A DNA stretch of 64,000 nucleotides from an uncultured Collinsella sp. (GCA_959606065.1 CAUHHV010000007.1:1-64000); one strand, 5' to 3'. Positions 16,029-24,692 are shown, numbered from the stretch's first letter. The notes: a model not told the origin generated them from the letters alone. Numbers and translations: made by a program.

Positions 16029-16466
16029 CTACTTTTCGAGTCGTTCCCTCAACAGCTCTAGCGCATGTGCGTAGCCCTGCAGGCCCTCACCGGTGATGGT
16101 GGCGAAGCAGGCCAGGCGGGCGTAGCTCACCTGGCGGAAGTCCTCGCGGGTCTCGACGGCGCTGATGTGGACCTCCACAGCCGGGATTGCGACGGCTTTG
16201 AGCGCGTCCAGGATGGCCACGCTCGTATGCGTGTAGGCGGCCGGGTTGATGACGATGCCGTCGACCTTGCCGTAGGCCTCCTGGATCTTGTCGACGATGC
16301 TGCCCTCGTGGTTAGACTGGAAGACCTCGACCTCGTCGAAGCCCTGTGCGGCGCCTGCCTCCTGGCAGATCTGGACCAGGCGGTCGTAGTTGTCGCTGCC
16401 GTAGGTACCCGGCTCGCGAATGCCGAGCAAGTTGAGGTTGGGGCCGTTGATGACGAGTGCTTTCAT
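16029..16466 (-). CDS. aroQ: 3-dehydroquinate dehydratase, type II
   Basis: A 145-aa type II dehydroquinase that converts 3-dehydroquinate to 3-dehydroshikimate. KALVINGPNLNLLGIREPGTYG carries the conserved Asn and the flexible-loop Arg/Tyr. FQSNHEGSIVDKIQ, INPAAYTHTSVAI and VEVHIS (catalytic His) are all present. ATG 16466 has AAGGAAG upstream; an in-frame start at 16520 would add 18 residues lying inside a hairpin. It is the last gene of the aro operon and is separated from aroE-aroK by a terminator-like stem, so its transcription may be reduced or uncoupled. Confidence 0.95.
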   Translation of the reverse strand: MKALVINGPNLNLLGIREPGTYGSDNYDRLVQICQEAGAAQGFDEVEVFQSNHEGSIVDKIQEAYGKVDGIVINPAAYTHTSVAILDALKAVAIPAVEVHISAVETREDFRQVSYARLACFATITGEGLQGYAHALELLRERLEK

Positions 16467-16507
16467 GGTTGCTTCCTTTGCGGTTGGTCGATTTGGCGAG
16501 GCGGAAT

Positions 16508-16551
16508 GAAAAACCACCACAAAGGTGCCTGTCCCCTTTGTGTTGGTTTTT
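16508..16551 (-). terminator. terminator-like hairpin between aroEK and aroQ (REP-like)
   Basis: On the minus strand an AAAACCAACACAAAGG arm pairs with CCTTTGTGGTGGTTTT with one mismatch and a loop containing GGACAGGCA, followed by TTTTTC. It starts 2 bases after the aroE-aroK stop. The core looks like a dispersed palindromic element seen in many gut bacteria; that last point is from memory. Confidence 0.7.
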
Positions 16552-16552
16552 G

Positions 16553-17803
16553 TTAGAGAGCGGGTGGGAGGGTGTCGAGTACGGCGCGGGCGGTGTTGGC
16601 TGCGCAGTCGCGTGAGTCGATGATGTAGTCGGCCCAGGCGCGGTAGCGCGGCATGCGTTGCTCGGCGAGCTTATCGATGCCGTCGCGGGCGGTGATGGGG
16701 CGTCCCTTGTGGGCGAGCTCGTCAAGCTTACGGTTGAGCATCACGATCTGACTGTTCTGGTGCAGCAGTGGGTAGTTCTCGTCGCGCGTGACCACGCCGC
16801 CGCCCGTGGAAAGTACCAGGCCGCTGCGCTTGGAGATGTCGGCCAGCGCCGCCGTCTCCCGCTCGCGGAAGGCCGCCTCGCCGCGCTCGACGATAAAGTC
16901 GGCGCAGGGCATGCCTAGACGCTCCTCAAGTGCGCGATCCAGGTCGATGTGCTCGCGACCCGTGAGCTGGGCGATCTGCTCGCCTACGCGGGTCTTGCCC
17001 GAACCCGGCATACCGATCAAGGCGATGTTCTGCTCGCGGCGAGACAGGCGCTCCGTTACGTTCAAGATGCGCTCGCGCGGGGTGACTTGGCCGGTGTAGC
17101 GCTCGACAGCCTGTGCCGCCTGGGCAACAAGCATAAGCAGGCCGCCGACGCAGGGGATGCCGCGGCGCTCGGCCTCGAGCATTAGACCCGTGCGGGCGGG
17201 GTTGTAGACGATGTCGATGACGCCCTCGAGCGCATCGAGGCCTTCGAGCGTGCAGGGAGCGTCGGGGCAGTGGGGGAACATACCGGCAGGCGTACAGTTG
17301 ACGAGCAGCGCGGCATCGGATTGCTGGGAGCTGTTGCCGTAGTTGACCTCGCTCGTGCGGCCCACGGACACCACGGTGGCGCCCAGGTCGCCGAGCACCA
17401 TGCTGGCCGTGGTGCCGGCACCACCGGTGGCGCCAAGCACGAGGACCTTCTTGCCGGCAACCTCTACGCCCAACTCCTCGACCAGGCACTGAAAACCAAA
17501 GTAGTCGGTGTTGTCGCCGCGCAGACGACCGTCAGGTAGGCGTGTGATGGTGTTGACGTTGCCCATGCGCTCGGCCAGCGGACTCAGCTCGTCCAGGTAT
17601 TCCATGACGGCGCGCTTGTAGGGGATGGTCACGTTGGCGCCCTCCCATTCGTCGCCCGTCATAAAGGTCGCGAGGTCCTCGGGCTCGCGCTCAAAACGCA
17701 CGTACTCGAGTCCCGCGAGTTCCTTGTAGATGGTCGGGGTGTAGCTGTGGCCCAACACGCGGCCCAGTACGCCGTAGGGACGGGTTGCGGCGGTATCTGG
17801 CAT
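16553..17803 (-). CDS. aroE-aroK: fused shikimate dehydrogenase / shikimate kinase
   Basis: A 416-aa bifunctional protein. Residues 1 to about 255 form AroE: GRVLGHSYTPTIY, GANVTIPYK (catalytic Lys), GDNTDYFGF (catalytic Asp), the NADP-binding VLVLGATGGAGTTASM, and a VGRTSE site. Residues from about 265 to 416 form AroK: P-loop LIGMPGSGKTRVGEQIA, DLDRALEERLG, RERE, and VLSTGGGVVTRDEN. It therefore reduces 3-dehydroshikimate and phosphorylates the shikimate formed, two consecutive steps. Usually these are separate enzymes. It begins one base after the pheA stop. Confidence 0.93.
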   Translation of the reverse strand: MPDTAATRPYGVLGRVLGHSYTPTIYKELAGLEYVRFEREPEDLATFMTGDEWEGANVTIPYKRAVMEYLDELSPLAERMGNVNTITRLPDGRLRGDNTDYFGFQCLVEELGVEVAGKKVLVLGATGGAGTTASMVLGDLGATVVSVGRTSEVNYGNSSQQSDAALLVNCTPAGMFPHCPDAPCTLEGLDALEGVIDIVYNPARTGLMLEAERRGIPCVGGLLMLVAQAAQAVERYTGQVTPRERILNVTERLSRREQNIALIGMPGSGKTRVGEQIAQLTGREHIDLDRALEERLGMPCADFIVERGEAAFRERETAALADISKRSGLVLSTGGGVVTRDENYPLLHQNSQIVMLNRKLDELAHKGRPITARDGIDKLAEQRMPRYRAWADYIIDSRDCAANTARAVLDTLPPAL

Positions 17804-18949
17804 CTAGAGCACCTCCGTGTAGCTGCCAAAGTAGGTGAAGCTCTCGCACACGTCGTCGATGGAATCGAGCAGGTCGTCGAGGGCCTTGCTGCCAAAGGGG
17901 CAGTCCAGGTCAAAGTAGAACATAAACTCAAAGTCGTGCCCGGGGATGGGGCGGCTCTCGAGCTTGATGAGGTTGATATTGAGCGCGTAGAAGCGCTCGA
18001 GTACGCGATAGAGTGCGCCCGGCTCGTTGGCCGTGGTAATCATGAGCGAGGTGCGGTTGGCGTCGGGGTAGACGCGTGGCTCGCGGCTGATGACGACAAA
18101 GCGCGTGTAGTTGTTGTCCGAGTCCTGGATGTTGGGCTCCAGTACCTCCAGGCCGTAGAGTGCGGCGCAGCTGCGCGATGCGATCGCGGCAACATCGGTG
18201 CGTTCGGAGCTGGCGACCATCTCGGCCGACATGGCCGTGTTGGGGTACTTGGTGGCGTGCAGGTCGTGCGCCTCGATAAAGCCGGCGCATTGGGCAATGG
18301 CCTGGCCGTGGCTGTAGACCTCGTGCACGTCCGCAAGCTTGGCGCCGGGCTTGACGAGCAAGTTGTGGTCGATTTTGAGGCGCAGCGAGCGCACGATATG
18401 GAAGTCGAACTGGGCGAGCAGGTCGTAGACGGCGTTAACCGAGCCGGCGGTGGAGTTCTCGATGGGCAGCACGCCAAACTCGCAGAAGCCGTCGCGCACG
18501 GCGCGCATGACGCCCTCGAAGGTCTCGAAGAACGCGATGTCGGGCACGTCGAAGAGTTTGCACGCGGCGATTTGACTGTAAGCGCCCTCAACACCCTGGC
18601 AGGCGACGGTGGCCGTCTGGGGGAAGGGCGTATCGAAGGCCTCGGCCGTGGCGTGTGCCCTTTGCGAGACCGTGATGCCCTTGAGCTCGTTGATATAGCG
18701 CTGCTGCTCGGCCTTGCTCATGCTCATGAGGAGACGGAACAGGGTGATGGTCTGCGCCTCGTAGCGCTCGGGCGCGCGGCTGGCGAGGTTGTTGAGCTTG
18801 GAGCGCTCACGGGCGGGGTCGAAGACGGCCTTGCCCATCTCGATTTTTGACTTGGCGACCTCGGTGGCAATGTCCATGCGCTCGACAAAGCTGTTGAGGA
18901 GCGTGGTGTCGATGGCATCGATGGCCTGGCGGATGTCAGCAAGGTCCAT
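17804..18949 (-). CDS. pheA: chorismate mutase / prephenate dehydratase (P-protein)
   Basis: A 381-aa bifunctional enzyme committing chorismate to phenylalanine. The N-terminal 90 residues are an AroQ-type chorismate mutase (DLADIRQAIDAIDTTLLNSF, RMDIATEVAKSK). The dehydratase follows, with CQGVEGAYSQIAA, LPIENSTAGSV, HGQAIAQC and the NYTRFVVIS motif holding the catalytic Thr-Arg-Phe. The C-terminal ACT domain has NEPGALYRVL and KLESRP, the phenylalanine-binding site, so feedback inhibition by Phe is expected. ATG 18949 has AAAGGGG upstream; an in-frame start at 19036 would overlap aroC and add 29 residues. Confidence 0.95.
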   Translation of the reverse strand: MDLADIRQAIDAIDTTLLNSFVERMDIATEVAKSKIEMGKAVFDPARERSKLNNLASRAPERYEAQTITLFRLLMSMSKAEQQRYINELKGITVSQRAHATAEAFDTPFPQTATVACQGVEGAYSQIAACKLFDVPDIAFFETFEGVMRAVRDGFCEFGVLPIENSTAGSVNAVYDLLAQFDFHIVRSLRLKIDHNLLVKPGAKLADVHEVYSHGQAIAQCAGFIEAHDLHATKYPNTAMSAEMVASSERTDVAAIASRSCAALYGLEVLEPNIQDSDNNYTRFVVISREPRVYPDANRTSLMITTANEPGALYRVLERFYALNINLIKLESRPIPGHDFEFMFYFDLDCPFGSKALDDLLDSIDDVCESFTYFGSYTEVL

Positions 18950-18992
18950 GGAGACCCCTTTCACGTGTCGGGGGATGTTGAGGGGTGGGTAG

Positions 18993-20090
18993 TTAGCGCT
19001 GGGCGGCGTCTTCGAGGAGGGCGTCCCAGATGGCAAGGGCGGCGGCTGCCTCGGCTACGGGGACAGCTCGGGGGACGATGCAGGGATCGTGGCGGCCGTG
19101 GACCGAGAGCTCGGCATTTTCCATAGCGTCCATGTCCACCGTCTGCTGCTCGCGGCCAATGGAGGGCGTCGGCTTTACGGCCATGCGCCACATGACGGGC
19201 GCGCCGGTCGAAATACCGCCCAGGATGCCGCCGGCGTTGTTGGACTCGACCTCGATCTCGCCGGTCTCGGCATCGATGCGATACGGATCATTGTTCTCGC
19301 TGCCGCGCATGGCGGCCACGGCAAAGCCCATGCCAAACTCCACGCCCTTTACGGCGGGAATGCCAAACGCGATCTGCGCGATGCGGTTCTCGATGCCGTC
19401 GAACATGGGGTCGCCGATGCCCGCGGGAAGCCCATAAATGCCGCACTCCACGATGCCGCCGATGCTGTCGAGTTCGTCGCGTGCGGCTAGGATCTCCTTG
19501 CGCATGCGGCCGGCTGCGGCGGCGTCAATGCAAGGAAGATCGTTCGTTTGGATCGCTTTGCGGTCGGCCTCGCGATAGACCATATCGTCCATCGGCAGGT
19601 CGGAGATACCGCCGATCTGCGCGACGTGCGCCATTACTTTAATGCCGCGGGCCTCGAGTGCCTGCAGCGCAATGCCGCCGGCGATGCACAGGGGTGCCGT
19701 TAGGCGGCCGGAGAAGTGCCCGCCACCGGCGACATCGTGCATGTTGTGATACTTCACGCGCGCAGGGAAGTCCGCATGTCCGGGGCGGGGCTTGCGGCGC
19801 AGCTCGGAGTAATCCTTGGAGCGCGTGTTGGTGTTCTCGATAATCGCGGCGATGGGCGCGCCGGTGGTATGTCCATCGACCACACCGGCGATGATGTGGG
19901 CGGCGTCGGCCTCGCGGCGTTTGGTCGCGGTCTCGTCGCGACCGGGGGCACGACGGTCAAGGAAGGCCTGCAGCCGCCCCTGGTCAACAGCGATGCCCGC
20001 CGGAATGCCATCGAGGGAGCAGCCGATGGCGGGGGAGTGCGACTGGCCGAAGATGCTTAAGTGCAAGACGTTGCCAAAGGTCGAGGACAT
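18993..20090 (-). CDS. aroC: chorismate synthase
   Basis: A 365-aa FMN-dependent enzyme that turns 5-enolpyruvylshikimate-3-phosphate into chorismate. The N-terminus SSTFGNVLHLSIFGQSHSPAIGC, the RRAPGRDETATKR segment, RPGHAD, HDVAGGGHFSGRLTA and the late RHDPCIVPRAVPVAEA are the family signatures. The length is normal. GAGGAGG precedes ATG 20090, and aroA stops one base upstream. Confidence 0.97.
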   Translation of the reverse strand: MSSTFGNVLHLSIFGQSHSPAIGCSLDGIPAGIAVDQGRLQAFLDRRAPGRDETATKRREADAAHIIAGVVDGHTTGAPIAAIIENTNTRSKDYSELRRKPRPGHADFPARVKYHNMHDVAGGGHFSGRLTAPLCIAGGIALQALEARGIKVMAHVAQIGGISDLPMDDMVYREADRKAIQTNDLPCIDAAAAGRMRKEILAARDELDSIGGIVECGIYGLPAGIGDPMFDGIENRIAQIAFGIPAVKGVEFGMGFAVAAMRGSENNDPYRIDAETGEIEVESNNAGGILGGISTGAPVMWRMAVKPTPSIGREQQTVDMDAMENAELSVHGRHDPCIVPRAVPVAEAAAALAIWDALLEDAAQR

Positions 20091-20091
20091 G

Positions 20092-21411
20092 CTATTCCTC
20101 CTCGAGTGTGACCTTGCCGCCCAGCAGGCGGTAGTGGTCGAAGAAATCGGGATAGGACTTGTTGACGGCTTCGGCGCCGTGGATCACGACCTCGCCGGTG
20201 GCGCGGCTCGCGGCGATCGCGGCCATCATGGCGATGCGATGGTCGTTGTGCGAATCGACTTCGCCGCCGGTGAAGGCATCGACACCCTTGATGATGAGGT
20301 CATCGCTGGCAATGCGCACCTGCGCGCCCAGCGCGGTGAGCTCGCGGGTGGTCGTGACCAGGCGGTCGGATTCCTTGATGCGCAGACGGGCGCAATCGTG
20401 GATAAAGGTGCGGCCCTGCGCCAGCGAGGCTACGGCCGAGATGACGGGCACCAGGTCAGGAATGTCGTGGGCGCTCATCTCAAAGCCGGCGAGCTTGTCG
20501 GACTTCACGGTGGCGGCGTTGGTGGAGCGCACGATGCGGGCGCCAAAGCGCGAAAGCGCGGCGAGCACGTTTCGGTCGCCCTGCGCGGAGCTCAGGGATA
20601 CGCCCTCCACGGTGATGGGGTCGGCGCCGATAGCGCCGGCGCACAGCCAAAAGGCGGCGTTGGACCAGTCGCCCTCGACGGCTACGCTGCCGGGCGTGCG
20701 GTACGAGCCGCTGCTCACGCGGAAGTTCGTGACTTCGGGCTGGCCGTCCTTGGCCGGAATACGCTCGACGTTGACCTCGACGCCAAAGGCCTTCATGGCC
20801 TGGATCGTCAGGTTGATGTAGGGACGGCTCTCAATGAGGCCGGTTACCTGCACGCAGGAGGGCTGGGCCAGCAGCGGGGCTGCCAGCAGCAGGCCGGAGA
20901 TATACTGCGAGCTCACGTTGCCCGGAAGCACAAAGGTGCCCGGGCGCATGCGTCCGCTCGTCTTGAGCGGAAAACCGCCCAGACCCTGTAGGTCGCAGCC
21001 GGCGGCGATGATCTCGTCCGAGAGCGGGGAGAGCGGGCGGGCGCCCAGGCGGCCCTGGCCTACGAAGGTGGCATCCGCACCCAGCGCGCAGGCGACAGGC
21101 AGCATAAAGCGGAGCGTGGATCCACTTTCGCCGCAGTCAAGCGTGCCGCCGGCAAGGGCCTTGAGCAGGCCAAACTCAACACTCTTCATGGTGGGGTGGA
21201 CCTGGAAGCCGTCCTCGACGGTCTCGATGCGAGCACCCAGGGCCGTAAGGCAACGCACCGTAGCCTCGATGTCGGCGCAGGTGGTATTGCAGGTGACGTG
21301 TGTCTCGCCGTTGGCAAGCGCAGCGCAGATGATGAGGCGATGCGCCATCGACTTGGACGCGATGGCGGGAACGGTGCCCTTGAGCGGGGACGGGGTGATG
21401 CGGGCTAGCAT
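20092..21411 (-). CDS. aroA: 3-phosphoshikimate 1-carboxyvinyltransferase (EPSP synthase)
   Basis: A 439-aa enzyme joining PEP to shikimate-3-phosphate. ASKSMAHRLIICAALANGET contains the substrate-binding Lys-Ser. DCGESGSTLRFMLPVACALG (the LDCGESGST/GSTLR signature), SSQYISGLLLAAPL and RIKESDRL are present. The start ATG 21411 lies inside the last codons of aroB (7-base overlap), so the two are translationally coupled. An upstream in-frame ATG at 21492 would add 27 residues read inside aroB. Confidence 0.96.
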   Translation of the reverse strand: MLARITPSPLKGTVPAIASKSMAHRLIICAALANGETHVTCNTTCADIEATVRCLTALGARIETVEDGFQVHPTMKSVEFGLLKALAGGTLDCGESGSTLRFMLPVACALGADATFVGQGRLGARPLSPLSDEIIAAGCDLQGLGGFPLKTSGRMRPGTFVLPGNVSSQYISGLLLAAPLLAQPSCVQVTGLIESRPYINLTIQAMKAFGVEVNVERIPAKDGQPEVTNFRVSSGSYRTPGSVAVEGDWSNAAFWLCAGAIGADPITVEGVSLSSAQGDRNVLAALSRFGARIVRSTNAATVKSDKLAGFEMSAHDIPDLVPVISAVASLAQGRTFIHDCARLRIKESDRLVTTTRELTALGAQVRIASDDLIIKGVDAFTGGEVDSHNDHRIAMMAAIAASRATGEVVIHGAEAVNKSYPDFFDHYRLLGGKVTLEEE

Positions 21412-22511
21412 GCGGAAGCGTCTCCCTTCTGGCCGAGGCCCTCGGCAATTAAATCGTGGAAGGTGGAAAGCGGCGTGCGGTCGATGCTGCAACGGCCAAT
21501 GCCGTGCGGAATTACCAGGTCAATCGTGTCACCGGCGCGCTTTTTATCGTGCAGTGCTTCGGCAAAGACGGCGTCGGCCGAAAGCTCGCAGCGGGTCTTG
21601 AGACCGTGGCGTGCGCAGAGCTCCTCGATGCGGCCCGGCAGCTCGGCGTCGCAGATGCCGTGCAGGGCCGCGGCGCGCGTGATGATGCCCATGCCGATTG
21701 AAACGCAGTTGCCGTGTCCGAGCTCAAAGTGCTCGCAGGCCTCGACGGCATGCCCGGCGCTATGTCCAAAATTGAGGAGCTTACGCTGGTTGGTTTCGCG
21801 CTCGTCGGCGACGACCACGGCGCGCTTGATGTCGATATTGCGGGCGATGATGAGCGCTACGCGGGCCACATCGCGGTTGAGCAGCTCCAGCGTGAGCGGG
21901 GTCTTCTCCAGTTCGGCGAAAAGCTCCGGGTCGGCGATCACGGCGTGCTTGACGACCTCGCCGCAGCCATCGGCGAACTGCTCGGGCGTGAGGGTGGCCA
22001 GGCACCCCACGTCGGCGATAACCACGCTCGGCTGCCAAAAGGCGCCGGCCAGGTTCTTGCCGGCAGCCAGGTCTATGGCGGTCTTGCCGCCCACCGACGA
22101 ATCCACCATGGCGAGCAGGCTCGTCGGGATCTGCACAAACTTGCAGCCGCGCATGTAGGTGGCGGCCACAAAGCCCGCCATGTCGCCCACGACACCGCCG
22201 CCGAGTGCCACGATCACGTCGGAGCGCGAAAGCTCGCGCTCGGCCACAAACTCCAAAATGGCAACGTAGGTCTCAGCGCGCTTATGGGCCTCGCCGGCCT
22301 CGAAGGTGCAGATGCTCACCTCGTAGCCTGACGCCTCCAGGCTCTGCTTAACGGGCATCTGGTAGAGCGGGCCCACGTTGGTGTCCGTCACGATGACGGC
22401 CTTGGTGCCGCCGGCGGTGGCGCGCACGAGCAGCCCCGCCTGCTCCAGCAAAAACGTGCCAACATGCACCTGGTAGGGGCGTGCAGTGTCGATATCGATG
22501 GTAATCGCCAT
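21405..22511 (-). CDS. aroB: 3-dehydroquinate synthase
   Basis: A 368-aa NAD- and zinc-dependent enzyme that cyclises DAHP to 3-dehydroquinate. VIVTDTNVGPLY, EAGEAHKRAETY, the NAD-binding VALGGGVVGDMAGFVAATYMRG and IPTSLLAMVDSSVGGKTAID are present. The metal-binding GHSAGHAVEACE and GHGNCVSIGM segments with their His residues are also seen. AAAGGA lies about 10 bases before ATG 22511. The gene lies 36 bases downstream of tyrA. Confidence 0.96.
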   Translation of the reverse strand: MAITIDIDTARPYQVHVGTFLLEQAGLLVRATAGGTKAVIVTDTNVGPLYQMPVKQSLEASGYEVSICTFEAGEAHKRAETYVAILEFVAERELSRSDVIVALGGGVVGDMAGFVAATYMRGCKFVQIPTSLLAMVDSSVGGKTAIDLAAGKNLAGAFWQPSVVIADVGCLATLTPEQFADGCGEVVKHAVIADPELFAELEKTPLTLELLNRDVARVALIIARNIDIKRAVVVADERETNQRKLLNFGHSAGHAVEACEHFELGHGNCVSIGMGIITRAAALHGICDAELPGRIEELCARHGLKTRCELSADAVFAEALHDKKRAGDTIDLVIPHGIGRCSIDRTPLSTFHDLIAEGLGQKGDASAC

Positions 22512-22547
22512 AAGCTTCGGTCCTTTCGACCTGGCGTGGTGGGTGGT

Positions 22548-23462
22548 CTAGTGGGAGGCCTCGTCGTCGAGTGCGCGCTTAATGCGGTCGCCCTCGGCAA
22601 GGAGATTCTCCAGATAGCGCTGGTCGCGGTCCTTGAGCGCGCGGCTGTAGGCGCCAAGCGATTCGATCAGATGGTCGATCTCGAAGGCGAGCGCGTCGGC
22701 GTCGTCGATCATGAGCTCGGACCACATTTGCGGGTTGAGGTGCGCCACGCGGGTGAGATCGCGGTAGCTACCGGCCGAAAAGCCGTGGTGGACCTGAGCG
22801 GTCGGGCTCTTAACATAGGCGTTGGAGACGACGTGCGCGAGCTGGCTCGTAAAGGCGATGACGCGGTCGTGCTCGGCGGCGCTGGTCACGCTGAACTTGC
22901 CAAAGCCCAAGGGGCGTACCATCTCGCGCACCTGGCCCAAAAGCTCCAGTTTGAGCGCATCGTCCACCGCGGGCGGTACGAGCACCAGCGGGGCGCCCTG
23001 GAACAGGTCGGCGCGGGAGTGTGCATAGCCCGAGTACTGCGTGCCCGCCATGGGGTGCGCGCCCACAAAGTAAAAGCCGTGCTCGCGGGCAAGCTCAAAG
23101 GCGCGCTCGCACACGATACCCTTGACGCCCACCGTGTCAATTACCACGGGGCCCATGATGGCCTCGGTATCGGTGGCGTCGGCGAGTGCCTGGGCGTGTG
23201 CCTCGAGCCACTCGATGCAGGCTTCGGGGTAGCAAGCCAGGACGATGATGTCGCATTCGCCGAGCGTCTCGTCGTTGAGCTCGCCGGCAACGGTGCCCAT
23301 GCTGGCAGCCGTCATGACATCGTCATCGGGATCCCAGGCCAGCACGCGGACGCCCGCCTGCGCATAGCCGCGGGCAAAGCTGCCGCCGATGAGGCCAAGG
23401 CCGACGATGCCGGCGCACTTGGGGCCGCCCTGGTTAACGCGCGCGTTTCTCACTGTACCCAT
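22548..23462 (-). CDS. tyrA: prephenate dehydrogenase
   Basis: A 304-aa enzyme oxidatively decarboxylating prephenate to 4-hydroxyphenylpyruvate, the tyrosine branch. The Rossmann motif AGIVGLGLIGGSFARGYAQAG is N-terminal. DTVGVKG and HPMAGTQYSGYAHS carry the conserved His that acts on the substrate. No ACT domain follows, so tyrosine feedback through an ACT domain is not expected. It starts 3 bases after the aroF stop, which implies tight coupling. Confidence 0.93.
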   Translation of the reverse strand: MGTVRNARVNQGGPKCAGIVGLGLIGGSFARGYAQAGVRVLAWDPDDDVMTAASMGTVAGELNDETLGECDIIVLACYPEACIEWLEAHAQALADATDTEAIMGPVVIDTVGVKGIVCERAFELAREHGFYFVGAHPMAGTQYSGYAHSRADLFQGAPLVLVPPAVDDALKLELLGQVREMVRPLGFGKFSVTSAAEHDRVIAFTSQLAHVVSNAYVKSPTAQVHHGFSAGSYRDLTRVAHLNPQMWSELMIDDADALAFEIDHLIESLGAYSRALKDRDQRYLENLLAEGDRIKRALDDEASH

Positions 23463-23465
23463 GGG

Positions 23466-24488
23466 CTACTCCATGGTCTCTTGGCAGACGACCTCGCGGA
23501 TGGCTCGGATGCGGCGCATGGTGTCGTCGAACTGATCGGGGGTGAGGGCCTGGGCGCCGTCGGACCAGGCGCGGCTCGGCTCGTCGTGGACCTCGATCTC
23601 CAGGCCGTTGGCGCCGCAGGCGGTCGCGGCAAGCGCCATGGGCTCAACGTAGCGGGTGTAGCCGGTGGCGTGGCTGGGGTCGGCGACGACGGGCAGGTGC
23701 GACAGGTGGTGCAGCACCGGCACGGCGTTGAGGTCGAAGGTGTTGCGAGTACGGGTCTCGAAGGTGCGGATGCCGCGCTCGCACAGGATGACGTTGTCGT
23801 TGCCCTCGCTCATGATGTACTCGGCGGCCATGAGCAGCTCATCGATCGTGCCGGACATGCCGCGCTTAAGCAAGATCGGAGTCTTGGTCTTGCCGACCTC
23901 TTTGAGCAGAGGGAAGTTCTGGGCGTTGCGGGCGCCGATCTGCATGACGTCGATTTTCTTGTCCAGGAAGACCTGCACGTCGCGCGGGTCCATGATCTCG
24001 GTGACGATCGGCATGTCGAGCTCAGCAGACGCCTCGCACAGCAGGTCCAGACCGGCGGGGCCCATGCCCTGGTAGGCGTACGGGGAAGTGCGGGGCTTGT
24101 AGGCACCGCCGCGCAGCATCGTGGCACCGGCGGCCTTCACGCGGCGGGCGATGCGGATGAGGTTCTCGCCCTCGACGGAGCACGGGCCGGCGATGACCTG
24201 GAACTGATCGCCGCCGATCTTGACGCCGTGGCCGCAGTCGATGACGGAGTCCTCGGGGTGGAACTTGCGGTTGGCGCGCTTGAACGGCTCGGAGACGCGC
24301 TGCACGCGCTCGACGACATCCATGGACTCGAGCAGGAACGGGTCGATCTTGGTCGTATCGCCCACCAGGCCGATGATCGTCTCATTCTCGCCGCGCGAGA
24401 CATCGGTCTTCAGGCCCTTTTTCTCAATCCAGCTGACGATATGGCTGACGGCCTCGTCGCTGGCGCTCTCTTTTAAAATTGCAATCAT
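23466..24488 (-). CDS. aroF: 3-deoxy-7-phosphoheptulonate synthase (DAHP synthase, type I-beta)
   Basis: A 340-aa first enzyme of the shikimate pathway, condensing PEP and erythrose-4-phosphate. Residues 1 to about 70 form a ferredoxin-like regulatory domain (MIAILKESASDEAVSHIV, GENETIIGLVGD), as in Thermotoga-type enzymes that bind Tyr or Phe. The barrel then shows VIAGPCSVEGENL, LRGGAYKPRTSPYAYQG, MQIGARNAQNFPLL, LLKRGM and DPSHATGYTRYVEPM. ATG 24488 has AGAGG 6 bases upstream. An in-frame start at 24536 would lie inside the attenuator. First gene of the eight-function operon. Confidence 0.95.
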   Translation of the reverse strand: MIAILKESASDEAVSHIVSWIEKKGLKTDVSRGENETIIGLVGDTTKIDPFLLESMDVVERVQRVSEPFKRANRKFHPEDSVIDCGHGVKIGGDQFQVIAGPCSVEGENLIRIARRVKAAGATMLRGGAYKPRTSPYAYQGMGPAGLDLLCEASAELDMPIVTEIMDPRDVQVFLDKKIDVMQIGARNAQNFPLLKEVGKTKTPILLKRGMSGTIDELLMAAEYIMSEGNDNVILCERGIRTFETRTRNTFDLNAVPVLHHLSHLPVVADPSHATGYTRYVEPMALAATACGANGLEIEVHDEPSRAWSDGAQALTPDQFDDTMRRIRAIREVVCQETME

Positions 24489-24521
24489 GGTGTGCCTCTC
24501 ACCTCGATGGATAACCCTTGC

Positions 24522-24545
24522 AAAAACGGCCCGCATCGCGAGCCG
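24522..24545 (-). terminator. intrinsic terminator in the aro leader (candidate attenuator)
   Basis: On the minus strand CGGCTCGC pairs with GCGGGCCG around a GAT loop (24527-24545, 8 bp with one G-U), followed by TTTTT (24526-24522). It lies about 34 bases upstream of aroF, after the putative start of transcription, and inside a 20-codon ORF (24499-24561). This placement suggests transcription attenuation of the whole aromatic operon. Confidence 0.65.
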
Positions 24546-24566
24546 TGTACATATGGTGCATGAGAG

Positions 24567-24572
24567 TTTATA
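24567..24572 (-). promoter_or_regulatory. putative -10 box of the aromatic operon
   Basis: TATAAA on the minus strand, about 79 bases upstream of aroF and upstream of the leader hairpin. The -35 region is not close to consensus. Confidence 0.4.
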
Positions 24573-24651
24573 CTATCTGACTCGCTTTTGCCTTCTAAAG
24601 TGGGCCGTTGAGCCGCGTCTTCCTCGGAATTGCAAAGCTTTTTCTTTTATT

Positions 24652-24681
24652 TTGATAGCCCGTGGTGCACTTGGGTATAAT
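24652..24681 (+). promoter_or_regulatory. promoter of tRNA-Arg(CCG)
   Basis: TTGATA (24652-24657), an 18-base spacer, then TATAAT (24676-24681), ending 11 bases before the tRNA. Confidence 0.85.
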
Positions 24682-24692
24682 GCCAAACGTTG

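Noticed and set aside
22464..24476. 670-codon plus-strand open frame across tyrA and aroF
   Set aside because: Mirror of two solid minus-strand genes; low-complexity Val/Ala/Gly/His/Asp composition.
24489..24692. T-box riboswitch upstream of aroF
   Set aside because: The leader from the likely promoter is only about 75 bases and has no T-box or specifier-loop sequence.
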